Assembly (NCBI GenBank): GCA_035041965.1
Contig: JAPYMA010000520.1
Span: 62,001 to 126,000 of the forward strand
DNA length: 64,000 nucleotides
Reading direction: 5' to 3'
DNA from: Anisakis pegreffii
Taxonomy: Eukaryota > Nematoda > Chromadorea > Rhabditida > Anisakidae
The notes under the pieces were generated by a model. The model saw nothing but the letters and a program-made list of their open reading frames with translations, searched no databases and was not told the origin of the DNA. A program made the translations under genes and the position numbers. This document shows positions 36,587 through 49,453 of this stretch, piece after piece. The stretch's first letter is position 1; each line of letters begins with the position of its first letter.

Positions 36587-39450
36587 AGTTGTCCTAATAC
36601 TGAATGCTTCTCATCCAGTGAGCATTATAATTTCATGATGAATCCAAATTCCTATTTTTTACAAATGAAACTTCGTTGTGATCATCAGCTGCGTTGATTT
36701 CTGTAAGATTGAGACTGTTTTGTAGTTGGAAAGTGCATAACTCATTTGTTGTAATTGTTTACACGAACAATTGATGTAAAAAGGATATCACTGAAGTAGC
36801 GAAGAACAACAGTCAGGAAATACGATAGGATTAAGCTAGAACGACGCGATAAATCACTTTGCAGAATTAATCGTTATTGATACCCATTTGTTTCATCTCT
36901 CTTTGTGTTGATCCATTATCACTGCAACATCATTCGATTGTTTTAAATGTCTATCATTTGATATCTTACTTCGATCCTCAAATATTTACTTCCGATTTCT
37001 GGTGTAGTCGAAGTTACTGCTTTCGAACTACCATTTCGTTAACGCAACTGATTCTAGAATCCATTCGACGTATGACACAACTCTCTTTCAGTTACTTCCG
37101 ACGAAGATTACCTCATCGTTGTTATTTTATGCTAAGCACATACATTAAGGGAATGCGAGCATGCAACCGAATCATATGTCTGTCAACAAATGATGCTTTT
37201 CGCGAATTCGATTTGATGCTTCTCATGAATCGGTTCGGTCGATTTCATCACTCTTTCGATGATCATATCTATTCTCATGATATCATCGAACTGATGAATC
37301 AACTCATTGAATTGCGATAGACTACTTTAGGATTATTTTAGATTGCTCACCGTTTTTCCATTAGAGTACCGAAGCAAACGGAACTGAGCATTAATCATGG
37401 AAAAAGTGTGGCGAGATGTGCACGATAACGCTAACAAGATTGAATTTCTCTTCTTCTTGATATCCTTAACCAGTAAAACGATCGCACAACACCGTTCAGT
37501 CGATGCACAAGTGTGCTGCTGAATGCTTTTGACGACTAATTCACTTTATTCTCTCCTCATGCAGTCGGCAACGAATAAATTACCAATAACATTGCCAGTT
37601 TCATGCATAAATGCTATCAGAAGACTGCGGCCACTCCGACGAAGTCCTGACCTGAAGTTGTCACAGAAATGCATTTCATATCTAGTTCAAAGCAGAAAAG
37701 CACGAACGAATGCTGTTGGTGTGCTGTTAGGTTATCCAATTGTCTATATGTAGTGTCAGTTGTGGATTTGCTTCGTATAAGCAATCTTCAGTTGTAATGT
37801 CGTAATCGATGTGAAGTACGATGTCAACTAATCGCTATTTGACGACTTTCAAAGAGTGCTTTCACACTGCAGTCGTCGTTCTATGTGCATTATAGAAATA
37901 GCTTTTGTTGTCATATTTCCATTCATAAAACCACTCATTTATTCACGAGAATATATGCAACCTGTGCGTTGAATTACAAATTCCCCTTTTGTTTACGCTC
38001 TACTCAACCTTTTTATTACACCACCAGCACCACCAATTTATACGATTATTATCGACCATCCATATTCAATGACCATCCAAAAGTATTTGTTTACTTTCAT
38101 TGTTTCATATCGACGTCGCAAACAAATTCTACAGGTGCTCGCCTTTTATATTTGCGAATAATTTTTCCTAATGAACCGTATGAAGTGCTTTTTTTTCTCA
38201 CGAAATTCGTAGTATTATTGATGTTATAGGAAGTGGTGAATTTTGAAATTGCCGCGCACTTTCGTATTTGTCGGTTTCGTTTCGTTCATAAAGAAATGTC
38301 AATATCTTAGCGAGGTTTAACTAATTGTGTTGAAGGAATGAAACGATATTATTTAGGAGTTATCATTAGATGCTTGATAAAAGTTTCGTTAAAACAATAG
38401 TACTATTTACTGCATAATTATTCACTGAACGCGAAGCAATCATCCTGCAAGATACTCCACAACAACGTTGTTGTTCAGTGGTTTTAGTTGCAGGTTCTGT
38501 TTACAAAGACAGGTGCTGTTGCGATGTTTCGAGGTAATCGCACTGCATCTAGACGAGAGTGCCGGACTGAGCTGATATCAGCTCGCAATGCTTCAGTGCT
38601 TTCAAATAGATGTAATGTCTACAGAAAACGAACACTTCCTCACTGGAATGCACTGATCGAATTTCATGTTGTCTTCTGTTCGTTAAAGAGCATTAGTTTA
38701 TTAACAGCTATTAAAGTAAACTGGATTGGAAAAAAAGAAAAAAAAGGATGAGGAAAACATTCTAATCGACTTCAGGTTTCGATGACTCCGACACGTTTTC
38801 TGCGTTTACCACGCTTTTGAAAACAACTTTTGACCAACTTTTGAAAACAAATCTTAATCTTGCGATATCGTTACAAATGAATCTTCTCAAACTTTCTGCT
38901 CAGCAACAATAATGATCGGTATTGCATTGCAATGAAAGGAGAATTGTTTATTCGAATAGATCATAACAAATTGGCTCAGCTGTTCGAATAGCGTACATAA
39001 TCCAATGAATGACATTCAATAACCACACTCAAAAGACCATATGCAAATTTATGGCCAACGAGTGGCCGTGTAAAAAGCATTCGCGTGTTACTATTAAATA
39101 ACATCCATTGCATCTTCATACTAATGAAATTTCCACTTTTTTGCATGAGATTCCAAAGCTAAAATAGTCTTTTTATTCTGTATGCTGCTTGAAAATGTTG
39201 GTCAGCTGAGTTCATTACACGTTCACCCATAATGCTTTACGCTCCACTCGATCGTCAGCTTCCTTCGAAACAACCCTCAAACACATTCTGCTTTCATGCT
39301 TTCAGTGGTTCGTTAGTTTCAGTGCATAGGTCAATTCCACTGCTGATCTACGCAGTACAAAAACTAAATATTTTCGTTTGATTTTTGATTCATGAGTGAA
39401 CTCGCTGCTGCTGCACCCCCAATGATTGAAAGAAAAAAAACAGGATCAAA
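36587..39450. other. No confirmed gene; successive plus-strand open frames
   Basis: Three open frames follow one another on the plus strand (36877-37320, 147 codons from a TTG; 37523-37753; 37885-38229). They are rich in Phe, Cys, Ile and His and do not resemble known proteins. A fourth (38488-38751) begins after an AGTTGCAG acceptor and reads TKTGAVAMFRGNRTASRRE. I cannot decide whether any is an exon. Confidence 0.35.
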
Positions 39451-39953
39451 TCAGACTAAAGTGGGCCATTTTAGAGCCAATGTTCGAAGCTTGCCAGCAA
39501 GCTTATCGAAGGGATTGCTAAGGTAAGAAATGGTTGCTAGGAAGCGGAAATTTTTGAAGTAATTGCTTAGAACTTCGAAGCGTGTTATCAATTCAGCAGT
39601 TGCCGGAAACTCGCAATGTGCATATCGAAAACAATGAAAACGTTTCATGTTTTTCATGAATCGATTGGATGAGTGACGAACGATTGGTGAAATGACGGAG
39701 AATAATGAAAACCGAGGATAGATTTTTTGAAGTAAATTAGATTCTTTGTTGACTTCGTAATGAACGAATGAATGCATTCGATGAAATGATTCATACGCTG
39801 TGTGGTCAGCGTAATTATGACGAACTGGAAAGGTGCCGTCCGCAACGTTTCCGGTGTATCGTTTTTTGCATCTGTAATTATGGTGCCACGAGAAATTCCA
39901 TCTGCCATCGTTTCGAGTGGATCAGTCGAGAAATGAGCTGAGATGTTGAGCAA
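39451..39953 (-). CDS. Unrecognised coding-like exons (3' part of a candidate minus-strand gene)
   Basis: Two overlapping minus-strand frames look protein-like. The upstream one (39953-39780) contains NISAHFSTDPLETMADGISR, TIITDAKNDTPETLRTAPF and FVIITLTTQ, followed closely by GTATGA. The downstream one (about 39615-39451) contains FPATAELITRFEVLSNYF and ISYLSNPFDKLAGKL and ends at a stop after WPTLV. A simple splice joining them in phase was not found. No domain is recognised. Together with the stretches at 40.6-40.9 and 42.6-42.7 kb they may form one gene. Confidence 0.25.
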
Positions 39954-40632
39954 TCGACACCGGTTTTTGAATGCTCAGGAGTGCTACTAACAGGATTATC
40001 AATTCGTGATTCACTTGCACACATTACTCGTTTGCCAACAATTGGTAATTCTTTTGAAGTTTATCTTTGCGATTTGTTTGTTGTTTTAAAGTTTAAACTA
40101 ACTGAGAATCTTCAGAAAATGATCGTCACAGAACACACTTTCGTGTTGTCGCAATATCCATTTGCGAGATGACAGGAGAAACTTTTTACGAGAATCTAAA
40201 TAGTGCAACTTACATTTGTGATGTTTGGAAGAGATGTTCATTGGACGAGGTGTTCATTCACGTCTATTTTCACTCGACTTTATTTGTGTTAAACACTGAA
40301 ATTTCACTGTTTGTCGATATCAGTCCGCCATTATTTAATTATAATATTTTTCATTTCAACCAAGTCGCTCGAACTTCTATCGGATTTTGATGTAATCTAC
40401 GAATCAATATTTTACTCATATTGTTTTGTGAATCTGTTTGTATGCAATTTTGTGTGCTTCATTGATTGTATGTTGTATCAACGACGTATTAGCTTAGCAG
40501 TTGTAAACAGTATTACAAATTTGCTGTTGTGAATTACTCTTCAGAACTGTAATCGCCATTCGTATCTATTCCAGTACCTCTTTTCGTTGCGTTCATCGTC
40601 AACTATTGTTCACTTTCACCAATATAGATTAT

Positions 40633-40920
40633 TCAAAACCCAATTATAACAACTCCATTAACCATTTCCGAAACGTCTCTCGTTCTAGATTGTGTTCGAA
40701 ATATCTGTTCCGTCGAATGCATGTTTCGAGTGAATTTTCCTAAAATCTGAACATTTTTCTTATAGATATGGTGATGATCAGAGGATATAATTGAATCAAC
40801 TGAATGCTTATCCATTACAATAGGCATACTTTTTGGACTCAATGGATGACCGATCGGTATGCAACGGCAATCGCCGAGTTGTTTTATTTTGTGAATCACA
40901 ATAAACGTGCGCAGTTTCAA
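40633..40920 (-). CDS. Unrecognised coding-like frame, minus strand
   Basis: A 95-codon open frame with a balanced composition: IHKIKQLGDCRCIPIGHPL, SPKSMPIVMDKHSVDSII, HIYKKNVQILGKFTRN, TRDVSEMVNGV. It begins at a TTG codon, so if real it is an internal exon or its start lies upstream. I know no family with these motifs. It lies between other exon-like pieces on the same strand. Confidence 0.3.
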   Translation of the reverse strand: MKLRTFIVIHKIKQLGDCRCIPIGHPLSPKSMPIVMDKHSVDSIISSDHHHIYKKNVQILGKFTRNMHSTEQIFRTQSRTRDVSEMVNGVVIIGF

Positions 40921-42420
40921 CGTTCAGTTGTGCAGATTACGAATTCAACACTTGATTGATTGCCGTTTAACAAGTAATTCGCTGGATAATGCTACTGCAA
41001 CACATTCCACAAGTGGATTCTATTCCTGAAGAGTGCAACGAGGAGCATTTTCGAATTGAAGGATGGTTGCAAGTTTGCGGTTAGTCTCCTTGAAAATATT
41101 TGATAATTTTATGGAATTATTATGCATCCACTCGTCACACCATAAGCACACAATCAGAGATGTGTGTTCTTGCAGGAATGCCTGCTCTGAACACACTTCT
41201 TTAATCAGTTTCTGAACACACTTTCAGCACAAGCAATTTTCGTCATTGAAGTGTTGTTATGTGTTGTGAATTGCCATAATTCATGAGAGCGTATCGTATT
41301 GAATTTATTCGCAAAAACCATTTGATTTACAAGAACAGCGCGTTTATTGGCTACATTTTATCACTTTTTCATGAATTTATTCGCATATTTCTATCTGCTC
41401 AAATGCTCTATACTCGTCCATTGTGTACCACAACTACTACAATTTTGTGGTAATTATAAGTCAAATTTTTACGCTATGACCTTCTCCATTCTTCAGTCAC
41501 GGCTCGTGAAAAATAACAATAGATTGTTTTTTTCACTTGCCAAAACAAAATACTTATGAGGCAATTCAAATGCCTTTATTACCTGTTTCTATCGAAGCTC
41601 CAAATGCCCAAGTGTGTGCCATTATAGTATTTGCATCCTGTAGTTTCAAGAATATGCGAATTTTGTGATGGTATCATTTCTCTGATTGCAGTTTGCAGAA
41701 GTAATCTGCCGCTCTCCATGAAAAATCGCAGTTTGATGGGAAAATACTTGGAAATTCCTTCTTATCATAATTCAGTGGTATTTTTCATGAGTTGATTTGT
41801 AACTACCACCAAAAGTTGGGAAGTTTGTTTGTTCATTCAAAAGTCTATTCATCATAATTATTGGTATTATCTGAAATCGTCTATATCCCTGATCAAGTCG
41901 CAAGTTTTTTCAAGATGCCTCGTTTGGTTCACACTGCCACTGAATTGACGGTAGTGAGTACGCGTCGTCCAGTGGGGTGATTTATTTAGAGTAATTATAC
42001 TGAATAATTGTGTGCCTGACTTGAATGATAGATGAATCAAGCTCTTTTCTGCTTGAATCGGCTATTTCGAGTGCATCTCTTGCGAAGTAATTATTTTAGG
42101 GATATTTATTTTGATCCCACTTTCCGCTGACATTTCTGCGATAATTTATCTGATAAAAAACCCTTCCGTTCCTCCCTCAAACACAACTCGCAATCAGTGG
42201 TAAATAGCGTTCTTACTGAATTATGCTGCCCGTACTCTTGAGTTTTTGAGTTCATATTTGAACACTGTTGCTAGTCTTGTACATACATTCAGCGATCTAG
42301 TGCCGTCTTGCTCACAACCTACTAGAGAAGTATTACGTTGATGTTTACTTATTACTCACTTCGTTTACTTATTTTGTTTGACATATCAATTTTCTTCTCC
42401 ATTTGAAATCCATTTATGCA
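40921..42420. other. No gene seen
   Basis: AT-rich, with frequent stops on both strands. The only longer frame (41347-41559, +) is a Phe/Leu-rich chance frame. Confidence 0.5.
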
Positions 42421-42516
42421 ATGACAAAAAGCTCGATATTGCTGCAAAAAGATCCAATTCAAAAAAAGTCGCAAAGTATAGCCAGCTGGACGGATTCGAC
42501 CATGCATAATTTAGAG
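42421..42516 (+). CDS. Candidate first exon, unrecognised protein
   Basis: ATG opens 32 codons (MTKSSILLQKDPIQKKS, then QSIASWTDSTMHNLE) and stops exactly at a GTAACA donor in phase 0. Composition is protein-like. The next acceptor (TTTTTCTCAG, ending at 42549) leads to a stop after two codons. No downstream exon was identified. It lies head-on to the minus-strand candidate at 42633-42728, so both being real first exons would need overlapping genes. Confidence 0.3.
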
Positions 42517-42632
42517 GTAACACTTTTTAACGCTACTTCTTTTTCTCAGACACTATGACGACTAATCGGTAATGGCGTATGTAAGACGTGGGTTATTTGA
42601 TAGCATACTGAGCAAAAGTCAATCAAACTTAC

Positions 42633-42728
42633 GGTCATTTCCAAATGAAATTTGTTTGCAAGCTTTTGGACATCATTTTTGGTGAGAACAAGGAATCTGG
42701 TCACTGAGCATTGAAGTGCCCTCCGCAT
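42633..42728 (-). CDS. Candidate first exon on the minus strand, unrecognised
   Basis: ATG opens 32 codons (MRRALQCSVTRFLVL, then TKNDVQKLANKFHLEMT) up to a consensus GTAAGT donor, phase 0. The frame is protein-like. It could be the 5' end of the candidate gene whose later pieces lie at 40.9-40.6 and 39.95-39.45 kb. The family is not recognised. Confidence 0.35.
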
Positions 42729-45700
42729 AGCAAAAAATTAGGCTTCTACCTGACGATCATATTCAAGCCATACTTCTTTGTAGTGATATTGTACGTATGA
42801 CTTTACAATTCATCTCAAATGTGCCAAGAGTCATTGATTTTCATATTCGTTGCAACGATTCTCTCTGTATTGCTCTTTTGGAGTTTGCAATGTCGAATGA
42901 AGTAATAATTTATTGGTTGCAATAAGAATGAGTAACGTATTCAAATGAAGCATAGAACTGAGTTTCTCCTCAAGAGGCAGACATGCCTCTTTAAAAATTC
43001 AATTAACCGCAACTAATTGAATGTTTGTTTGCATTTTCATTGTCTGAGAGAGTCACACAATGCGCATTGAACAGCCTAAGTTATTGTGCGTAATAATAAA
43101 TGAGATGAATGTGTAAGGGACCGCCGCCGAAATTAGAAAAATGAGACATCCGAATAAGATGGTGCTGCGGCTACTCAATTCCGATCATTACCTCAGACTA
43201 GTGTTCAGCATTTAGACCAATCACCCCGCACGAAAATTCAAATGATTCACCATGTCATGTCACCAGGGAACCTTCCACACGGATCCCGTTTGCAGAAAAT
43301 TCCGCTTGAGGGCTCCACACATCGCAAGTGAGGAAAGTAACCGTAATTCACAGTTGCTCTATTTTTCATAGAAAACATTGCAAATAGTTATTATAAGCAG
43401 CAATGCCCAACCTCCGAAACCGACAAAATTTTTTTTTGCTCCGCCAAAAGAAATCGCAGCAACGGTCAGCAGGCGAAGGTAAGACCTACACAATAAGTGT
43501 TGTCCGGAGCTGATTTTGATGATGAAGACGGAACCGCAGGCAAAATTTTGAAGGGTGTGTAACCGGAGCTGGAGAATGAGCCAAAATGTTAGAAGTTTTG
43601 AGCTGGAAATGAATTTTCTAACAAAGTTGAGCCAGGGGTTGGAGTTAGAGCTTGAAATCTGCTTGTAGAAATTTGCATTACCATGATCGGAAAATGCCCC
43701 GCAAACGCTAAAAAATTAGAAATCATCAATCCTCCCCGTACCTTTCGAACGCAACCTCAGACCCCCCATCTAATATGGTCATCCGTTGAGTTGTTATTTT
43801 CGTTGATTTGGAAAATGGTGGTCATGAAAGATTGGTATGATATTTATTCAATGAAAAAAGTCATGGTATGATGTACATAGGGATTTTTTGGAAATCGTAT
43901 ATAGTGCTTGGTGTTTGCGGGCACTACTGATTCTGGCAAAGCGTTATCTGTAGTCATTGCTGTTTCTTAATCTACTTGCTGATCGATCTTCGATAGAGAG
44001 TCGAAATCGGCAATGGAGAAAAACATTCGAATAATGATTCAAGATTGAATGAAAAGTGGGATAGATGTGTGCATACTCCTTTGTTTTGGTGATATATAGT
44101 TAATTTGTTAGCGCTGATGTCTCGGTGTTGTTACACGAGATAGCTGATAATCGAATTTCGAAGAGAGAACAAATTGATTATCTGACAAATGAAACAATCT
44201 GATTCAACGTCGACTGCTCACTGGTTGTTTTTAACTGAGATATCGTTTGAAAGCAATACATTACGGCGTCAGTGAACAAATTTAAAATGTTGCTCTCGCG
44301 TTATCTCATCGTGCAGCACCTGAAAATCTGAGCAGTTTCTGTCACAGTTCAATACCATACTCAGCTTTCTTCAAAGTATTGTTGTACCATTAGCATTAGT
44401 ATAAATTAATCGCATGTAAAGGTCGCCCAATTCGATTGCTATTTCCATCTTATGATGCTTTCTAAAGCACTGAATATATTGACTGTTATAGGTATACGAC
44501 ACCCTATTAAGAAGTTCTATTTCATGCTGATCACGCCTATGGATGCAAATTGTTCGCATCAAGTCCTTCAGACGAAATATTACCGTGCTTCTAATAACTC
44601 TTTGTTTGCTGACGATGCTTTGACATTTCAGATGCTTTAACCAAGGTCAACATTCCTAAAACCACCTTCTGCTGAAAAATTTTCCATGATCTAATGCTGC
44701 GTTCATGTAATAAGCGAAGCAGCTGAAATCAAAGTGTTTTCACAGGTTTTCTTCATTTAATCATTCCACTGCGTATTTCTTCGTCAAAATACAGCCTTAG
44801 ACCATAAAACGATGGCATACGACAGTGCTGATTTCTGGCTAATTTCGTAACCTTGCCCCTGAGCTGTCGTCTTTCATTTTCCTTTTGGTTCGTGCATGAT
44901 GTCACCGATGACAGGCCTCACCCTTCTATTACTCAGTCTTTCATCACTTATGCTTGAAACGATCGATCTCTCACTGCTGCTTATTTAGATGAATTTTTAC
45001 CTGAACCACTATCAACTATGCTAAAAATCAGCAAAATTTTCTGCCATTCGTTCGTTTGGCCAAATTTAGAAGAGAAATTCTCAGTAATGGATACTGTCAA
45101 CGTCTCCTCTCGAAATCATGCACAATCGCGTGCCACAGATTTGTTTCAAACTGAGAGGAACTTGAAGAATAAAGATTTGGAAACAATTTAAGAAAGAACT
45201 TGATGACAAAATGAACTAATTTTTCTTCGACGTCATGGAATTGTCATCGATATTTTATCGAAAATAATGCCTACAGTGATCGTTTTTGCCGAAAGTGCTC
45301 AGATATCCACATCATTTTCTATGTTCTAACTTCTTTTCTAATCCACCTATCGTCCATGTCTTTCCAATATGTCGACGACTTATGAGAAGAAATCAATGAT
45401 TCTTCGAGGGTGCTCATCCAATCCACGCATGGATTCGTCCACGTTTACTTGTATTCAAAGGATATCAAGAAGCACCCACCTATGAATGCTCTTCAAGCAA
45501 GAGAAATAAGAAAGCATCACCGACAGTGTTTGAACAACGATAATCTCTTGTTAGTAATTGACAGAGCAAGAAAGTTCAATCCAATTATGTGAATAGAAAA
45601 TTCGATGAAAATATACTCGGTTAAATGAGCAATCTGGAAGAAAAAAATTTCATGAGATAACTCAAATTAGTTCACTTCACATTACTGTTATTGATTGCTA

Positions 45701-46586
45701 TGTCGTGCTGCCGGGAGTAATTTCTTTTGAAGGTATTACTATGAAAGTATTGAGGGCATCACCATAAAAACCATAAAATTGAGGGTATCACCATAAAAGT
45801 CACCTCGTTTTTTCCCTAACGATAGCTTCGTGATTCGAACGAATCAGTGAGGTGATCGTTAATTCATGATTAAGTCATGCAGAAAAGGTCGCACGCATGA
45901 GAAACAATATCGCATATTTTCCGATGAATTCAACATCGCATTGTGGTGCATAGTTCTAGGTGATTCTCGTTTCGTTCATCGTATTATCAGAATGAGTTAA
46001 TTAGTGAATAGAATAAGTAAATTTGAGATTATCGTTTGTTATAAACTTGTTGAGATTAAAAATGTCGTCTGTGATGTGCAAATAAATAATGAATTCATTA
46101 GTGATGTTGTTTCGAAATAAATCCGCATTCGAACGAACGATTCAGATATCCTATGCAGAACAAAACCTTTTTTCTGCACACAATCACAATTATTATACAT
46201 TCCATGCTCCACTTCAATCACCCACCAATGCTCGTGAAAGATAATTGAACTCGGATATTTCTATTCATTTTGAATTATTTGGTTTTATATGTTATGCTCC
46301 TGCATCATCACCGAGTTTAGTATCTTTTCACTGAGTTATCTGCGGAGAAGAATTTCAGATTCTTCGTTGATTGTTTCATTTGCTGCTAATAATTCATTTA
46401 ATTGCAAAACAAAAATTCTTCATAAGAATTGTTCAAGTTCTCAATTTTCTCATGCATACCGTTCCGAAGCGTCACTCTGTTTCTCTTCTCAATAAGTTAG
46501 GTGAAAAAGATTTTGAGTGGGTGTTCCTGATAGTGGGCAGTTTCTTCGCTTTTTATGTTTAATTTGCGGTTTGCGTCATACGTCAG
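42729..46586. other. No confirmed gene; GC-richer stretch at 43.1-43.7 kb
   Basis: The stretch 43115-43660 is richer in G and C than its surroundings and contains recurring GGAGCTG/CCGGAGCTG words (for example near 43505, 43565 and 43600). It may be an old repeat family member, but no ends are visible. The rest is AT-rich without supported features apart from the tandem duplication at 45.75 kb. Confidence 0.4.
45750..45798. repeat. Two-copy tandem duplication, 29-bp period
   Basis: TTGAGGGCATCACCATAAAA at 45750-45769 recurs as TTGAGGGTATCACCATAAAA at 45779-45798, one substitution in 20 bases. Confidence 0.8.
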
Positions 46587-46751
46587 ATGAAAATTCCATT
46601 TCCAAATCGAGGAAATTCATCATTTTGGGGCATCGTGGCTAATGGCTCTTTACGTTCCATGGAATTATCATTCACTTTCTATCTGCTGGATCCCTTCAGT
46701 GTTGGAGGCTATAAATTTGGAATAGACTCCGTCTGTTCGTTTTTGAAATGA
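46587..46751 (+). CDS. Short ATG ORF, unrecognised
   Basis: 54 codons from an ATG directly after CGTCAG to TGA: MKIPFPNRGNSSFWGIV, then ANGSLRSMELSFTFYLL and FSVGGYKFGIDSV. Composition is protein-like. It could be a single-exon remnant or an internal exon. About 170 bp downstream (46909-47014) another frame, EVAHKRLVNGHIDEFVGL followed by LKEKMKVTQSSVRR, runs to a GTGAAT donor-like site and a TGA. No family is recognised. Confidence 0.25.
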   Translation: MKIPFPNRGNSSFWGIVANGSLRSMELSFTFYLLDPFSVGGYKFGIDSVCSFLK

Positions 46752-47706
46752 ACAAAATCTATTCTGTCTGAATAATTTTGCAAGTGTGCACTGGTGCACA
46801 ACCCTAAACAATGAATAATGATACTTGAGTGTTTGCCATCTTTTGTGCTAGATGATCTTCTAAAAAGTCATACAAGTTCTAACTGGAAGTGTAAAACATT
46901 TAAGCGGGCGAAGTGGCACATAAGAGACTCGTCAATGGTCATATTGATGAATTTGTTGGGCTTTCAAAAATTCTCAAGGAGAAAATGAAAGTTACGCAGT
47001 CAAGTGTCCGAAGGTGAATTGCGCTCAATGGAGACTTGAAAGCTCTTATCGCCCAGCATTACCGAATCGTTCTTAAAAACTTCCGATTGTACAATGTGAT
47101 CAATTTGTGGGACTTTTGAAAATAGCAAAATGCTCATCATTCATTCGGTAATTCCAGTAAGCGTAAGTAAGGAATCATCCTCCTCAGTCAGTACAGTTAA
47201 TCCATGACATTCCATCCTTGGAAACTGTTTGAAACGTTTTTAAAACCAAATTCTTGATCTTGGATGACAAAGAAAAGCGTTGTCAAGGAAGTATCAGCGA
47301 ATATGAAAGATAGGAAGTTAAAGACTCGTGAACGGTTTGCCATCCAAGTGAGTTACAGAACTGACTGACTTGAGTCAGAATTTAACGATGAACTGCTTGG
47401 TAATGTATTTCCTGACAAGTTGCTGAAGTTAATCTTATATTGCGTGTTGCTGATGAATTTTCGCATGGCGTGCTCCGTCATAAACCGAAACGAAATCATC
47501 TTGTGTCTTAATTTTGTTTTGACGGATATTTTCTTCGAGCAGTTAATACGTTGTGAGAATTCACATTGTGAGAACATTAAAAAAGCAGCCGCGTCGGCTT
47601 TCGTGCAAGATAACAATTAATGAACGAAATTGGATCTTGAGTGCTTTTTGGCGCTTAATTGCGATCATATCAAAGATAAATCCAGTTGGAAGTTACAAAT
47701 ATCTGA

Positions 47707-47772
47707 ATGAGTTTGCTTGATTACTTTCGGCAACCGACGTCAGCATGGTTCGCGGATTTCATTAAGAGCTTG
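47707..47772 (+). CDS. Candidate first exon of an unrecognised plus-strand gene
   Basis: ATG after ATCTGA opens 22 codons (MSLLDYFRQPTSAWFADF, then IKSL) and reaches a GTATAT donor in phase 0. The exon-like pieces at 48870 and 49358 also begin in phase 0 and could follow it. An alternative acceptor 34 nt downstream (TTCTTTTCAG) would add HRKQGSLLLSTELFSVD and end at a stop after IEID. The function is unknown. Confidence 0.3.
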
Positions 47773-48869
47773 GTATATCGGTGAATTAGTTGAAGATTCT
47801 TTTCAGCACCGCAAACAGGGATCACTTTTACTCTCAACAGAACTATTTTCAGTGGATTTGCTAGTGCGAATTGATTGGGGCATTGTCGAAATTGAAATAG
47901 ACTAAAACATTGCAATTGTGATCTGTGATAGATTGAATATCATTCAGCCATACTGTTTAGCAAATTGCCCACTGTTGGTTACGTGAATATCATGAAGAGA
48001 TATTTGTGAGTATGTATTTTATTCACACTATCCGAATGGAAATATTAAAACATAGATGTAATGGAAACGCGAAATATTAAAACGAATTGAATATTGAAAC
48101 GGCTATCTAACTAATTGCGTTCGAATTTCTAAATAGCTTTGACCCATTTCTTTGAAAGATTATTTCAGAAGATTTGCTTCGGAATAATTATCTCGACAAC
48201 GCCTCATTGGACAATAATTTACTTATATCAGAAAGTTAATGAATCTGTTTAATAATGAATTCATTCGTTGAGCGTGTAGAGTCAGACAGCTGAATCGCAA
48301 AAGAAAAAGAAGTCTTAAGTGAGTCTACAAGTGAAATGAATCAAAAAAATAATTCGTTTTCATTTCTATGCCAGTATCTTTCAGGCATTCGTTCATTCGC
48401 TCATTTCCTGTAAATCGAGATTCATCACTTCACTTGTCACTCGTTCTGAACGCATTTCACTTGCGTCCTTCAGCATCTTAATAATGTATATCATTGCTCA
48501 CTCATCGCAGCATGTAAATGAAAAAAAATCAGCGCAAAATGCAAACGCTCCCTATTACAGTTGATACTCCGCAAATTCGAATATACTCAAGCAAGTGAGC
48601 AGTAATGATGTGCGAGTTCAAATTCATCGTACACAACCAACAGATTCTCTACTTTCCAGGAGAGTTTGTTAGGAAACGTCGATGGGATGAGATTACTTAT
48701 ATGCTAAATGAAGGAACGTTCGTTCTTAATCGGCATTCTGCCTGAGGCAGGTTGTGAGTGAAGTATTCGTTTCTCGTAGGCAACTATTCAGCAACATGGC
48801 ACCATCTACTGCGAAATTTTGTTTAGTTAGTTGGCTTTGCATTCACATGTGTTTCCTCTCTCTTTACAG

Positions 48870-48986
48870 TCTAACTTGCCAAAACTGGCACCTGAATTCC
48901 AGTTTCGTCTAACAGTTACAAGACTTGATGAGGATCTCTTACTACTTCTGCCAACGTATCCAGTTTTGCTCAAACCTGTTCAGTGA
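48870..48986 (+). CDS. Terminal exon-like stretch, unrecognised
   Basis: After a strong pyrimidine tract and acceptor (CTCTCTTTACAG) 38 codons run to TGA: SNLPKLAPEFQFRLTVT, RLDEDLLLLLPTYPVLLKPVQ. The acceptor and reading quality favour a real 3' exon. A possible upstream exon near 48661 reads EFVRKRRWDEITYML after a CTTTCCAG acceptor. The protein family is not recognised. Confidence 0.4.
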   Translation, partial: SNLPKLAPEFQFRLTVTRLDEDLLLLLPTYPVLLKPVQ

Positions 48987-49357
48987 AATGACTCTTTTCA
49001 CGTTTTCTCAGAAAAAAGGTCGTATTGTTCAATTAATTATTTGGGTGTTACAAAAGGAAATTTTTGCGACACAAAATTTTTTGTAATGAATTCAAATTAC
49101 CTGGAAAAACGCGCCTGTAGTATAATGGCATTCGAAAACTTTTTTGTTGGCAAATTACAATTCGGCAATGCAATAATCCTCAAAAAGGACATTCATGAAT
49201 AACTGTCTTCAGTATCTTTTCTGCCAACGCTCTTCCACACTGTGCTCAACGTCATGCGAACAATTTAACTGAACAGATTAATTTTAAGTGATGAAATCAA
49301 TCCACCACTTTCATCCGAAGCCTTAGTGCTATTTCATAAATACATTCATGTGTACAG

Positions 49358-49453
49358 GCCCAGACTGCAATTGATGATGCAGATTTCGCATCTTCTCTTC
49401 GTGCACTTGGTTCTGATGATTGCTGTCGTTTTGAGAAACAAAAAGTGGCATAA
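49358..49453 (+). CDS. Terminal exon-like stretch, unrecognised
   Basis: After a TGTGTACAG acceptor 31 codons run to TAA: AQTAIDDADFASSLRALG, SDDCCRFEKQKVA. It starts in phase 0, so it could be an alternative last exon of the same transcript as 47707-47772, or the end of a separate gene. Antisense frames over the same DNA are judged shadows. Confidence 0.35.
   Translation, partial: AQTAIDDADFASSLRALGSDDCCRFEKQKVA

Noticed and set aside
36877..38229. Three consecutive plus-strand ORFs as one gene
   Set aside because: Starts are non-ATG or weak, the composition is that of translated AT-rich DNA (Phe, Cys, Ile, Tyr, His), and no splice sites join them in phase.
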